64,000 nt of DNA from a virus: positions 1 to 64,000 of the IMG/VR virus record IMGVR_UViG_3300045918_000131; one strand, written 5' to 3'. Each line of letters begins with the position of its first letter. Position 1 is the stretch's first letter. A program made the position numbers and the translations under genes. Of this stretch, positions 40,661 to 50,031 are shown piece after piece. The notes beneath the pieces were generated by a model, which was not told where the DNA came from, ran no database searches, and was given only the letters and a program-made list of their open reading frames with translations.

Positions 40661-41703
40661 TCTCCTTTAAATATGATAAGATTGTTTTTTAATCTATCGT
40701 TGTTTGGATTCAACTTTATTGCTTCTTTTACTAATGTAATTGCATCATTCTTTAAACCCATATTCCATGCTGCTATAGAAGCATAATCATACGGGACTTC
40801 GTTCCAAGAGTCAACTTCTGTTATATAATGAATCTCTTTTTCTGTGATAGCTAATGCTTGCATCATAGCATAATATGTACCTACCCAGTTTTGTAAGTTA
40901 TAATATACTTTACCTAATTTAATCCAAGGTTCGCGGTCTATTTGATGTTCCGAACATGCTTTTAAAGCCCATACTAATGCAGTGTTGTTATCATTTTTCT
41001 TACAATAACATCTAGCAATAAATCTCATTGATGCACAACGCTCAGCAGTCCACTTAGCTGTTGGTAGAGACAAATGACGTTGGAGCTCTATAATTGCTTT
41101 GTCCCAATGCCCATAATACATATATTCCCTACCAAGATAATGCGAGTTACGGTCATTATTTTGATCTTCTTGACACGATAACTCAAGCAACGGTAAATAT
41201 GAACTACGCGATTTAGTATTGTCTGGATAATGGTGTACTGTAAAGTTATTACAATAAGTTTGTACCTCTAATCCCTCATATACTAATACTTCGTGAACTG
41301 GATTAACCCATTTATACCCCTTACGTAAGTGAATCTTATCGTACCAAAATTCTGTACCAGGACCCCATATATACTTATATCTTAACCTAGTAGTTGTATT
41401 AAGCCAACTTTTCTCTATTTCTCCCCTCCATCCAGGAGTTATAACTTCATCTAAATCAATACATAAACAAACATCAACATCTTCAGGTACATTGTCTAAT
41501 GAAATATTTCGTGCAATATCAAACCTCCATGGATTAATATTGGTTTCGTGTACTATTGCACCGTGTTCTTTAAGCAACGAAATAGTATTATCTGTAGAAC
41601 CTGTATCGGTAACGACTACTACATCGGCTTCTTTTAAATTTTCCATAAACCTAGTTACGAATTGTTCTTCATTTTTACATATTGCGTATACTGCTATTTT
41701 CAC
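40657..41703 (-). CDS. GT2 glycosyltransferase with TPR-like C-terminus
   Basis: 348 aa. GT-A fold: MKIAVYAICKNEEQFVTRFM, VVTDTGSTDNT (nucleotide-sugar site), DVCLCIDLDEVITPGW with a DxD-like DLDE. C-terminal TPR-like helices (about 190-345). Similar to SunS-type and other phage GT2 enzymes that glycosylate proteins or glycans. Target (phage DNA, virion protein or host) unknown. Confidence 0.75.
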   Translation of the reverse strand: MKIAVYAICKNEEQFVTRFMENLKEADVVVVTDTGSTDNTISLLKEHGAIVHETNINPWRFDIARNISLDNVPEDVDVCLCIDLDEVITPGWRGEIEKSWLNTTTRLRYKYIWGPGTEFWYDKIHLRKGYKWVNPVHEVLVYEGLEVQTYCNNFTVHHYPDNTKSRSSYLPLLELSCQEDQNNDRNSHYLGREYMYYGHWDKAIIELQRHLSLPTAKWTAERCASMRFIARCYCKKNDNNTALVWALKACSEHQIDREPWIKLGKVYYNLQNWVGTYYAMMQALAITEKEIHYITEVDSWNEVPYDYASIAAWNMGLKNDAITLVKEAIKLNPNNDRLKNNLIIFKGE

Positions 41704-41791
41704 TTATGTGATCCTTTGTTCTATCAATCTGATAATGTTTGTAAATACTGTTCAAACATTGTGTATACAACTTTTCTCTTTAAATCCATTA

Positions 41792-42889
41792 TCAAAAATC
41801 AGAATCAAAATCAATATTAGTATCGTCGCGTACTATTGTTCCGACTTTATATGCATTGTTATCTTGTTCTTGTGGTGCTGCTTGTGTATTACCGATATTA
41901 ATCCAATCTTCCATATGAGGCATAGGATTATGCTTAGGGAATTTATAATCTCCATCCAAATTTAAAAATTTATGTACTGGCGCTGCATTAAACATAACCC
42001 AAGATTTAATAATATTAGCATTAGCTCCTACTAATTCACGTCCCTCACTGAATAAGTAATCAGCCCATGCTAATTCAGCATTTACTACTTCGTCGAACAA
42101 TTTCTGTATTCTTGGTTTTAACCGGTTATATGTTGACTGACCCCTTTCAGTTTGTAGTTCTATACGTAATACTTCTTTATCAAGCTCTACGTGTATCTCT
42201 AACTCGTCTTGTGCGATTTTTTGTACTGCTTTACCCACTGGTTGGAACCAATTAATGCTACAGATAGTAAATGTAATAGCAAAACTTGCCATAAACTGTA
42301 CACGTTCGAGTAATAATAACGCAACTATACCCATAAATAATGAGTCATATGCTTCGTCGGATTTGATCAACCCTAATGCATACTTATGTGATGCTTGATA
42401 TAAGTCGTCAAATACTTCTTTAATATTAGTTAATCGTATTAAACTTTCTTTGACTGCTAATATTTCTTTAAGTACATGCTCTGGATTATCAAAGCTCATA
42501 CGCACAATTTCGGAATATGTTGATGCATGAAGTACTTCGTTATCCGATACACGTTGCCAAGCTGCCCACAGAGAACTATCTGTAATAAAAGGAGCTAATA
42601 CAGGGGCAATACTACGAGATGCAACACTATCGGCTTCCCATTGCCATGCTAACGTTCTTATCATCATCTCGTACACCGGCTTGGGGCAATTTTTAAAATC
42701 TAGATTACATTGCGAATAATCAAACTCGTCTTCTGACCAGTCTAAAGATTTCATCTCTTTATATAATTGCCAGATTCTAGGATAATGTTTATTTACTGTA
42801 TCGAACAAGCCAGGGTCTTCTCCAAAGAATAACGGGGATTGTATACGATACTGTTCTGGTGTTTTTTCTGTATTAAATGTTTTTGTCAT
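41792..42889 (-). CDS. nrdB: class I ribonucleotide reductase small subunit
   Basis: 365 aa from ATG 42889 (a longer frame to 42922 lacks support). Carries the diiron/tyrosyl radical set: WQWEADSVAS (Asp/Glu), NEVLHASTYSEIVR (Glu-His and Tyr, E. coli Y122 region), LLERVQFM (Glu), and AQDELEIHVELDK (Glu, His). Supplies the radical to NrdA. Sits 20 nt after the C-terminal NrdA half, as a co-transcribed unit. Confidence 0.93.
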   Translation of the reverse strand: MTKTFNTEKTPEQYRIQSPLFFGEDPGLFDTVNKHYPRIWQLYKEMKSLDWSEDEFDYSQCNLDFKNCPKPVYEMMIRTLAWQWEADSVASRSIAPVLAPFITDSSLWAAWQRVSDNEVLHASTYSEIVRMSFDNPEHVLKEILAVKESLIRLTNIKEVFDDLYQASHKYALGLIKSDEAYDSLFMGIVALLLLERVQFMASFAITFTICSINWFQPVGKAVQKIAQDELEIHVELDKEVLRIELQTERGQSTYNRLKPRIQKLFDEVVNAELAWADYLFSEGRELVGANANIIKSWVMFNAAPVHKFLNLDGDYKFPKHNPMPHMEDWINIGNTQAAPQEQDNNAYKVGTIVRDDTNIDFDSDF

Positions 42890-42909
42890 AATTAACTTTC
42901 TATATAAGG

Positions 42910-44037
42910 TTACAGTGAGCAAGCGCCGCTTGAACAGCCTCGGTCATCTGAGTTATTGTTCTCTATTAGTCCATTTTGACTAATAGTTGCATCTTCGTCT
43001 GCTGATAAGTCTACTCCATTACTAGTAAGACTATTTACATAATACCTCGATTTCATTCCATATTTAACCATTGTTAAATAATCTTGTATCATGTCTGTAC
43101 TAGATACTTTTTGATCTCCTTGTATCTTTACAAATAAGTCAGCACTAATTGCTTGATCGCACCATTTCTGAAAAATAGAATATACTTTAATCATATCATT
43201 AGTGCTAATATCCCATGCTAATTGATACTTATTTTTTAACTTAGTACCGTCCGGCGCGGACCAATGGTTTACTCCGGTATCATTGGTTTTCATTAAATTA
43301 AATTCTCTAATAGGATAGGACCCATTGGTAGTTCCGCTTGAAATGGTCGATGACTCCCCCGGAGCATTTGCCACTATCACTGAATTACGTATGCCGCCAT
43401 TGGCAATTATCTCTTTACGTAACATATCCCAATCACGCTTACATTCGACTGTAACTAATTCATCTACACGTTGTTCATAAGTATCCAATGGTAACCATCC
43501 TTCAGGCCATCTAGTTTTATGCATCCAGGGCGCATTGCCAAGTTCTTTACCTAAGCGAAGACTTGCATTTAATACATGCCAGTAATGCGTTTCTGCTAAT
43601 TCGTGTATAAAATTTCGTCCTTCAATAGTATTATATTTTTTATCTTTCTTTGCCATTAAATGTGCTAAACCTAATATACCAACACCAGCACTTAATCTTG
43701 ACTTTGCTGTATGCTCTAAGTTAGGAAACACATAATCAGACTTATGTATACATTTATCTATCATTTTTAATGCATAATATGCTACTTCTGCATATTGCTC
43801 ATCTGACTCAATATTACCTACAACTATTCCCGCAAGACTACATAACCCGATTTCGCCGTCTCCTTCTTCATAATATTGTTTATATAATTCGGCAACGCTA
43901 GAATACCCTTTGGAAATTAGGGCTATCTCCTGACAGTTATGCACTAATACATCATTAGCGAAAAACGATTCTGTTTCTGGCACAGTAATATCATATACTG
44001 GCGTTGGATCTACTTTAATCTTTCTAATCTTAATCAT
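42910..44037 (-). CDS. nrdA: NrdA C-terminal half with split-intein C-fragment
   Basis: 375 aa. Residues 1-34 are an intein C-fragment: block F VYDITVPETESFFANDVLV and block G HN, followed by Cys +1. The C-extein begins CQEIALISKGY, carries GEIGLCSLAG (redox Cys) and ends CSSGACSL with the tail Cys pair used for re-reduction. ATG 44037 has its own AGGAAG site. Ligation to the upstream half would restore NrdA. Confidence 0.9.
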   Translation of the reverse strand: MIKIRKIKVDPTPVYDITVPETESFFANDVLVHNCQEIALISKGYSSVAELYKQYYEEGDGEIGLCSLAGIVVGNIESDEQYAEVAYYALKMIDKCIHKSDYVFPNLEHTAKSRLSAGVGILGLAHLMAKKDKKYNTIEGRNFIHELAETHYWHVLNASLRLGKELGNAPWMHKTRWPEGWLPLDTYEQRVDELVTVECKRDWDMLRKEIIANGGIRNSVIVANAPGESSTISSGTTNGSYPIREFNLMKTNDTGVNHWSAPDGTKLKNKYQLAWDISTNDMIKVYSIFQKWCDQAISADLFVKIQGDQKVSSTDMIQDYLTMVKYGMKSRYYVNSLTSNGVDLSADEDATISQNGLIENNNSDDRGCSSGACSL

Positions 44038-44114
44038 ATGGTTCTTCCTGGGTAATACCCGTCTGGTGATTGTTGTGATGCTTTAACTTTAATATTTTTT
44101 CGTTTGTAAACCAT
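44034..44114 (-). CDS. 26-aa ORF between the nrdA halves
   Basis: ATG 44114 to TGA 44034, overlapping the ATG of the intein C-fragment as ATGA. MVYKRKNIKVKASQQSPDGY then YPGRTI. No ribosome site is visible. It may couple translation of the C-half, or be a leftover of a lost homing-endonuclease insert. Coding status uncertain. Confidence 0.3.
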   Translation of the reverse strand: MVYKRKNIKVKASQQSPDGYYPGRTI

Positions 44115-44141
44115 TTATGTGAGTAGCGCAATTTCTTTACA

Positions 44142-45740
44142 TTAAGTTTCGAGTAATTCGTCACGTTCGGTTAAATCTTTTGCGGGTACAAATCCTCGAT
44201 TTTTAGTATAAATCATATGGTCGGCGGTGCATCTTATTATCTTACCGTTAGGACTTTCAATCTCATATAAATCTGTCGAAACCCCTGTTTGCGCTGCGGC
44301 TGATACTTTACTCCATACTACCTCTTCGCCGTTAAATGATTTAACATAAACTTCCGTATAATATCCTAACTCATACTTGGCAATAAAGTCGTCTAATCTG
44401 ACTATTTCGGCAAAATTTCCGGCGTTGTTAGACGCAATTTCAATGTTAGTATTGCCAGTCAAACAGAGATTCGACGAATAAATCTTTTCTTTAAAAGGAG
44501 TATGTTTATTCATCGTATCAAACTGATGTAAGTAATGTACTCCGGTTTCGTAACTTTGTGTTAATGCACCTAATAATAATTCACGAGCATTAACTTTAAC
44601 CTTTACTTTATCTGAATTTGCGTAAAGTGTATATAATTCTTCAAATTTATTAGGGTCTTTATTATATTGTGCTTCGTATAACTCCGGCACATCCCCGTAC
44701 GAAAATAAGTAAATATCTTCATTCTTAGCTACTTTACGTGCAAAAAATTTATTACTACCAAAACTATAATGACATCCTCCTATTTTTTTATTAAGCGGAG
44801 TCATCGGGTGTCTCAATTTTTGTATCACTTCGACTTCGGGGTCAAATGCAGTGTAATGTACTGTGCTCGCGCCCCCACGCCCATTTTGTAAATTAGCTTG
44901 TATTGCACCTACCATTGCTCTATAGTATGGCAACTTACCTTGATGTTGAATAATTCCGTTACGAATCGAGTCACCTAGAGATCTAGTCTTAATATGAGTT
45001 CCTATACCAGCACTCATACATGTCATCATATATGCAATATGATCTCCGGCCGCCAAACTGGCAGCTGAATCCTGTGTAGTATAAACACAACATGAAGCAT
45101 AACCGTTTAACTGTGTACCTAAATTAACAAAATTTGGTGTTGGACAGTTAATCCTATTGAAACTAAAATGATCATACCATGCTTTTACATGTACTAAACG
45201 TTCTGCTGATGGCTCATCTTCTGCTAACGCCATAGCCATACGCATGTATACAAATTGAGGAGATTCATACTCTTTACCTGTTACTTTGTTGCGTAATGCA
45301 TACTTATAACGAATTTGATTTAATTGATAATGAGGATATTTTAAATCTCGTTTGTGGTCTATAATTTTTTCTATTGCTGTATATTCGTCAGTTGAATAAT
45401 GCATGTCTACCATTAAACCAGCAGTCTGTAATTCTTCATGTAAACTTTGTACTGATGGTCTACCATATGGATAAATTACACGTTCAAGTAAGTAAGTATA
45501 TAACCTACCTGCCATTCTATTATACTCCCAGGTTTTTCTACTTAAACAAGTACTAATTAAGGTCTCTTGTAATTGTTGACTAGTACAAGTTTCAGGACAT
45601 TGTACTACTGCATCTATTACTATGATAGACCAATCTACCTGTGATCCTAATGTTTTTGCAGCCCATGTTCCCCAACCATTTACTTTTGATGGAGAAAAAT
45701 CTTCAACTCTCCCGTCGCGTTTTACGATCTTTTTTATCAT
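44142..45740 (-). CDS. nrdA: NrdA N-terminal half with split-intein N-fragment
   Basis: 532 aa. Residues 1-425 are class I RNR large subunit: ATP-cone start KKIVKRDGRVEDFSPSKVNG, NGYASCCVY (redox Cys), GIGTHIKTRSLG. At IYSSNL the intein begins: CLTGNTNIEI (block A), then CTADHMIYT (block B with T-x-x-H), ending at LLET. The 107-aa intein N-fragment precedes the stop. The junction SNL/CQEI is directly before the radical cysteine (E. coli C439). Confidence 0.92.
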   Translation of the reverse strand: MIKKIVKRDGRVEDFSPSKVNGWGTWAAKTLGSQVDWSIIVIDAVVQCPETCTSQQLQETLISTCLSRKTWEYNRMAGRLYTYLLERVIYPYGRPSVQSLHEELQTAGLMVDMHYSTDEYTAIEKIIDHKRDLKYPHYQLNQIRYKYALRNKVTGKEYESPQFVYMRMAMALAEDEPSAERLVHVKAWYDHFSFNRINCPTPNFVNLGTQLNGYASCCVYTTQDSAASLAAGDHIAYMMTCMSAGIGTHIKTRSLGDSIRNGIIQHQGKLPYYRAMVGAIQANLQNGRGGASTVHYTAFDPEVEVIQKLRHPMTPLNKKIGGCHYSFGSNKFFARKVAKNEDIYLFSYGDVPELYEAQYNKDPNKFEELYTLYANSDKVKVKVNARELLLGALTQSYETGVHYLHQFDTMNKHTPFKEKIYSSNLCLTGNTNIEIASNNAGNFAEIVRLDDFIAKYELGYYTEVYVKSFNGEEVVWSKVSAAAQTGVSTDLYEIESPNGKIIRCTADHMIYTKNRGFVPAKDLTERDELLET

Positions 45741-45787
45741 TATTACCTTCTATTGTGTTGTGTGTTAATATTTACCGAGTCTAAAAA

Positions 45788-45808
45788 GGACACAGAAATT
45801 CTGTGTCC
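45788..45808 (-). terminator. intrinsic terminator after the tailspike gene
   Basis: Stem GGACACAG / CTGTGTCC with a 5-nt loop followed by TTTTT on the minus strand, 28 nt after the tailspike stop and just before nrdA. Confidence 0.75.
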
Positions 45809-45836
45809 AAAATTAAATTTTAATATTTAAGTTAAA

Positions 45837-47465
45837 TTACATTAAGGACCTGCTAGTGGTGCTGAGTTGAACTACAACATTACTATCTGTATTAATAGAT
45901 GTATACTGTAATACTATCTGTCCGTTACTTACAGTTGGATATAAAGTAACACCAACACCAGTATTTGATTCAATATATTCATCATCGTAAACAATTGATG
46001 ATCCATTAGTTGATATCTTCAATGCACCAGAACGACGTTCTAACCCAGCTGTAATAGAATATTCAACTATTGTAGGACTAAGGTTATAACCTACAATTAA
46101 GTTGTCGTCTTGATTAGTAACATTATTAGATAAAATAACAGTGTTTCCACCAATGCTAAGTTGCCTACCTAACATTACTTGTCCATTAGGTAACGTAGCA
46201 AAGCTTCCGCCAGTGTCATTTAATACAATACCCGGTGTAGCACCTTGATATGATACATCAAACATATCTCCAATACTATAACAATTTTTTCCTGCTAAAG
46301 ACACAGCAGGGCCATTTCCTCCTACATTCTTAAACGTATTAAATGAACTAACAATGTTGGTAACATCTAAACTTGGAGAATTTATTGCTATGTTTGTTAT
46401 GTTATCAAAGGTAACACCTGTTACTTTAACACCTGTAATATTAGTGTTGGGTAATGTTATTCCTGCACTTAGGCAAATACCTTGATATAACGTATCTTGT
46501 GTTCCGCCAATAATATTAACATTTGATAGATTTTTATCGCAGAATACAGAATATGTATTATACCCAAAGTCGCAATTTAAAAAAGTTATATTACTTGATA
46601 AAGTTTGACTTCCGGCTACTGTGCCGCCTGTCCCAATCTTAACACATGCTGAGATATTATTCGATGAAGGTGCTACAGGAATTGCACCTGTTGTATAAGA
46701 TCCTTTCATTGCCACTCTATTAAAATATACATCGGTTACCGAATCAAGATATACTAGCTCGTTAGAAACCTTATTTTGTATAGTTAAATCTTCTATCTCA
46801 AAATATCCAGGGGCTGTTACTGAAGAACTCGATGTCGCAATAGTTCCAGTAATACCAGTTATACCGTTTGAGTCGCAAGAACTTAATGCATAAGGTTGTG
46901 TTGGATCTGTTTGAATTATAAACGTTGAATTTTTACCATCGCCCTTAAGTTTTACATAAGGCAATAGACGAATAAAGTCACCAGATAAATTATACACTCC
47001 TGCAGGCAAGTGAATAGTTCTACGTACCATTGGTTGGTTTGTTAAGTTAATTCCCTGTCTATTAAACAAGTGTTGAATTGCATGATTTAGTGCTGTAACT
47101 TCATTTGCAACTCCGTCGCCGATACCGCCAACATCTCTAAAATTAACAAAATCATCTAATTTATCTTGTAATAATCTAGGGACAGAAATCGGAGAAGTAA
47201 GTGTATATAATGCTTCCCCAGCACCCCAAACTAAAGAGGTTTCAGCACCACTGAATTGATACATTCCGGCAATTTTAAAAATATCACTGTATTGTGTTAA
47301 TATTTCGGTATTACCGAGTACGGGTGTACCTTCGGTTAGTGTACCGTTACCGATGAATAGTTGTCTAGTATCATTTGCCCAACCTAACTCGGCACTTGAG
47401 AGTTGAGGTAAGTCTTCTTGGAGACCACGTCTTACTTGAATGCGACTAATTTGAAGTACTGCCAT
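45837..47465 (-). CDS. tailspike-like beta-helix protein
   Basis: 542 aa. The N-terminal module IQVRRGLQEDLPQLSSAELG is the fibre/spike attachment repeat also in the collagen-like fibre. Then a pectate-lyase-like right-handed beta-helix (about 100-440; FVNFRDVGGIGDGVANEVTA opening as in tailspikes). A polysaccharide-binding or -cleaving spike is likely. Catalytic residues cannot be assigned. Late-like box CATAAATA at 47499-47492. Confidence 0.7.
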   Translation of the reverse strand: MAVLQISRIQVRRGLQEDLPQLSSAELGWANDTRQLFIGNGTLTEGTPVLGNTEILTQYSDIFKIAGMYQFSGAETSLVWGAGEALYTLTSPISVPRLLQDKLDDFVNFRDVGGIGDGVANEVTALNHAIQHLFNRQGINLTNQPMVRRTIHLPAGVYNLSGDFIRLLPYVKLKGDGKNSTFIIQTDPTQPYALSSCDSNGITGITGTIATSSSSVTAPGYFEIEDLTIQNKVSNELVYLDSVTDVYFNRVAMKGSYTTGAIPVAPSSNNISACVKIGTGGTVAGSQTLSSNITFLNCDFGYNTYSVFCDKNLSNVNIIGGTQDTLYQGICLSAGITLPNTNITGVKVTGVTFDNITNIAINSPSLDVTNIVSSFNTFKNVGGNGPAVSLAGKNCYSIGDMFDVSYQGATPGIVLNDTGGSFATLPNGQVMLGRQLSIGGNTVILSNNVTNQDDNLIVGYNLSPTIVEYSITAGLERRSGALKISTNGSSIVYDDEYIESNTGVGVTLYPTVSNGQIVLQYTSINTDSNVVVQLSTTSRSLM

Positions 47466-47532
47466 ATATTATAATCCTTACATGTATCTTATATTTATGC
47501 TTTATCCATCTGGATTGATCTTTTATTTGACA

Positions 47533-48234
47533 TCAAACTAACATTTCATAATATTTTTCAACACGGCGCCACATAATGTCTACGTACTTTGACCATTCTG
47601 CACCTTCTATTACCCATTGTTGGTATTCGCAAGCTCGACTACACATTAAAATAACACCGGTTTGTATATTAGTACCATATAACTTATTATGTGCTTCGCC
47701 GTACATAACTATTTGGATTTTATAATCCTCTACATATTCGTCTTTTTTGGGTTTATTTGTTTGTTTAAAGTCAAATATAGCTTCTTTACCTTTCCAACTT
47801 CCTGCTCCGTCGGTTGACCCAGCATATATTTCCGGATAATATAACGATATTTCATTACCCCAAATCTCATCAAAGTGAGCTAATCCTTCTTTAATAACTG
47901 TTTGCGCCATCGGGTGTGCTATTTGTTGTACTTGATTTGTACCAGGAGGTTTAACTATACCTTGACAGTAATTCTCAAGTATTTTATGCATGGCCGTTCC
48001 AACCCCCGCGGCTTCTGTTGTAATCTGTTGTGCTTTAGAATGACCAACCCAATCGCGCCATTTCTGCAGTGCAGCTTTAGACTCTTCAGATTTGGTTCTA
48101 TCGAGTATAGACGTTACACTTGGAAGATTTCCGGTTCCGGTTTGATAATGTCTTTTACCGTCAATATTAATCCTTGATAATGGTTGGTAATCGAATTTAT
48201 CTATTAAGTTAGGTGAATTATTAATTGTTATCAT
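47533..48234 (-). CDS. PD-(D/E)XK nuclease (RecB/Cas4-like)
   Basis: 233 aa. LPSVTSILDRTKSEESKAAL opening, GTAMHKILENY (His of motif I), GSTDGAG and EAIFDFKQTNKPK (D...D-x-K) as in MGME1/RecB-type exonucleases. Typical of phage DNA-recombination nucleases. Confidence 0.75.
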   Translation of the reverse strand: MITINNSPNLIDKFDYQPLSRINIDGKRHYQTGTGNLPSVTSILDRTKSEESKAALQKWRDWVGHSKAQQITTEAAGVGTAMHKILENYCQGIVKPPGTNQVQQIAHPMAQTVIKEGLAHFDEIWGNEISLYYPEIYAGSTDGAGSWKGKEAIFDFKQTNKPKKDEYVEDYKIQIVMYGEAHNKLYGTNIQTGVILMCSRACEYQQWVIEGAEWSKYVDIMWRRVEKYYEMLV

Positions 48235-48312
48235 GTTATTATTATATCATAATGACAGATAATAAAGCAACATTAATATTAACCTTATTGACAAACTGTA
48301 ATCCAGTCTATA

Positions 48313-48732
48313 TTAATGCTGTCTTTTCTTCAATGCTCTTTTACCCATATTGTTTACAGTCTCTTCTGGGCTCAGGGGTGGGAATTGATTAGTAGCTTGA
48401 TCTGTAGTTTTACTCTCAACATCACTACTGCCTGCTTTTCCGGGGTCTGAAGATAATGTCACTTCATCCTCATTATAATTAGCAATCAATTCTTTGACTA
48501 CCTCATTATTTTCATAAGCTGTACATAGAGTAGAGTAATCAAATGTATTATCGCCTGCATTTTGCACCATTTGAATTAAACTTTTAGTATGAATTTTGGG
48601 TGTCAACTCTTTTTCTTCGCTTCTCTTTTTAAGAAACATCAACACAGGTAACAGATTTACACTTAAAGAATTCTCATCTGATAACTGTTCAGAAGCACTA
48701 ACGTCTTCACTGATAATATCTTTTATTTTCAT
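48313..48732 (-). CDS. head-associated protein with capsid-targeting start
   Basis: 139 aa beginning MKIKDIISED, identical at DNA level over about 30 nt with the start of the next gene upstream. The I-S-E would be a prohead-protease site. The remainder is acidic and low complexity, ending NNMGKRALKKRQH, similar to the end of the 157-aa gene (GGMAKHALNNRK), so the two are paralogues. Start overlaps the upstream stop (ATGA). Confidence 0.6.
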   Translation of the reverse strand: MKIKDIISEDVSASEQLSDENSLSVNLLPVLMFLKKRSEEKELTPKIHTKSLIQMVQNAGDNTFDYSTLCTAYENNEVVKELIANYNEDEVTLSSDPGKAGSSDVESKTTDQATNQFPPLSPEETVNNMGKRALKKRQH

Positions 48733-49202
48733 TTTCGGTTATTTAATGCGTGTTTAGCCATACCACCAACAGTTCTGACTGTATTTTCTTCGGCTTTTTG
48801 TTGTTGTTTTTCAGGGTCTTCGTTCTTTGCTGTTAATAACCCATCAGTCTTAAACTTAACTTTCTTTAAATCTATAGTATCGATATAATGTTGAATTTTA
48901 GGCGAAGCATTATTTATCTTAACTAGGTCAATATGTGTGAACGGAATCTTTAACTTTGATACTACAGAGTTAATAATAACAGGGGTTTCAATTTCGGTAA
49001 TGGTTTGTGCAATAAGTTTTCTAACGATATTAACGATAGCTTGTTCAACCCTAGGATCTACTTTAGTAGCTGTAGCAACTTCGAGGTCTTCATCTTCAAA
49101 TTCGTTCGTTTCTGGTTCAAGATCTAAAGTATTGGAATCCGGCATTGCAAGATCAAATTCTCTTCTATGCATGTCTTCACTGATAATATCTTTTATTTTC
49201 AT
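48729..49202 (-). CDS. head-associated protein with capsid-targeting start, paralogue
   Basis: 157 aa from ATG 49202 (GAGGGA). Starts MKIKDIISED and ends TVGGMAKHALNNRK. The middle contains a helical VEQAIVNIVRKLIAQTITEI. By position (near the scaffold-like gene) and N-terminus it is probably a prohead core or internal head protein. Confidence 0.6.
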   Translation of the reverse strand: MKIKDIISEDMHRREFDLAMPDSNTLDLEPETNEFEDEDLEVATATKVDPRVEQAIVNIVRKLIAQTITEIETPVIINSVVSKLKIPFTHIDLVKINNASPKIQHYIDTIDLKKVKFKTDGLLTAKNEDPEKQQQKAEENTVRTVGGMAKHALNNRK

Positions 49203-49253
49203 ACTTATTTCCCTCAACTTATTAATTGGTATTTCTATTATTGATGCTATAAC

Positions 49254-49964
49254 TTAACGTCTTTCGCGTCCTACTGGAGCACCCATGGATGGATCTTCTG
49301 ATGTTGCCATATCCGCCGATGGTTCTTCTGCGGTTGCTACATCTCCGTCGGTTGCTATATCCGCAGTTTGTGCATCTCCTGGCATACCCATTGGAGCAGT
49401 CTCTCCTTCGCCCGACAGTGTGCGTGTTGAATTATCTAGTTGATCACGTGCTTGACTTAATTGTTGCAATAGTGTGCCTAATAACTGTCCCACTGAGATC
49501 TTGAATGTGTCGCCCTCAACAGCGCCGATTTGATCTCTGATAGAGTCGATTAACGCTGGTAATTGCTCATTTTGCATTTTACCTACTTTTTCTATCATAT
49601 CCTGAACTGAATCTACCATATCTTTAGCGGCTAACATTACTTCTGCTTGTCCTAGTTCGCCCTCATATATCTTACGTCTTTGCTCTTGTAATTTACGCGA
49701 TTCTTGTAATTTGTAAGCGTCAACCCAACGAGATAAACCTTCGTATACTATTAACATCTCAAGATACTGTGGATCTTGTTCAGCTGTATGTACAGCACTT
49801 GATTTGCGTATTGAATTAACTGTTTCCATAATTTTACCACGCATCGTTTCTGCTTTGCGTAAAGTAATATTATTGTAATTGATTGAGAACCCAAATCTAG
49901 ACTCGATAACTTTGTTAAGTTGCTTTGCTGTAGGGGTTTTTGGGATAAATTGATCTAGTTTCAT
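49254..49964 (-). CDS. prohead core / structural protein candidate
   Basis: 236 aa. MKLDQFIPKTPTAKQLNKVI start, a long helical region with GQAEVMLAAKDMVDSVQDMI and LPALIDSIRDQIG, and an acidic Ala/Thr/Asp-rich tail. This resembles structural head proteins of T4-like cyanophages and pelagic phages that I recall as prohead-core-associated. Confidence 0.6.
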   Translation of the reverse strand: MKLDQFIPKTPTAKQLNKVIESRFGFSINYNNITLRKAETMRGKIMETVNSIRKSSAVHTAEQDPQYLEMLIVYEGLSRWVDAYKLQESRKLQEQRRKIYEGELGQAEVMLAAKDMVDSVQDMIEKVGKMQNEQLPALIDSIRDQIGAVEGDTFKISVGQLLGTLLQQLSQARDQLDNSTRTLSGEGETAPMGMPGDAQTADIATDGDVATAEEPSADMATSEDPSMGAPVGRERR

Positions 49965-50031
49965 GTTCTTCTTTCCTTAAATATGCATATATGTTATTTA
50001 GTCAAAGTTAAAAAAATTGTAAATTTCTTAG

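Noticed and set aside
44038-44141. Homing endonuclease between the nrdA halves
   Set aside because: The gap is only about 100 bp and no endonuclease motif is present.
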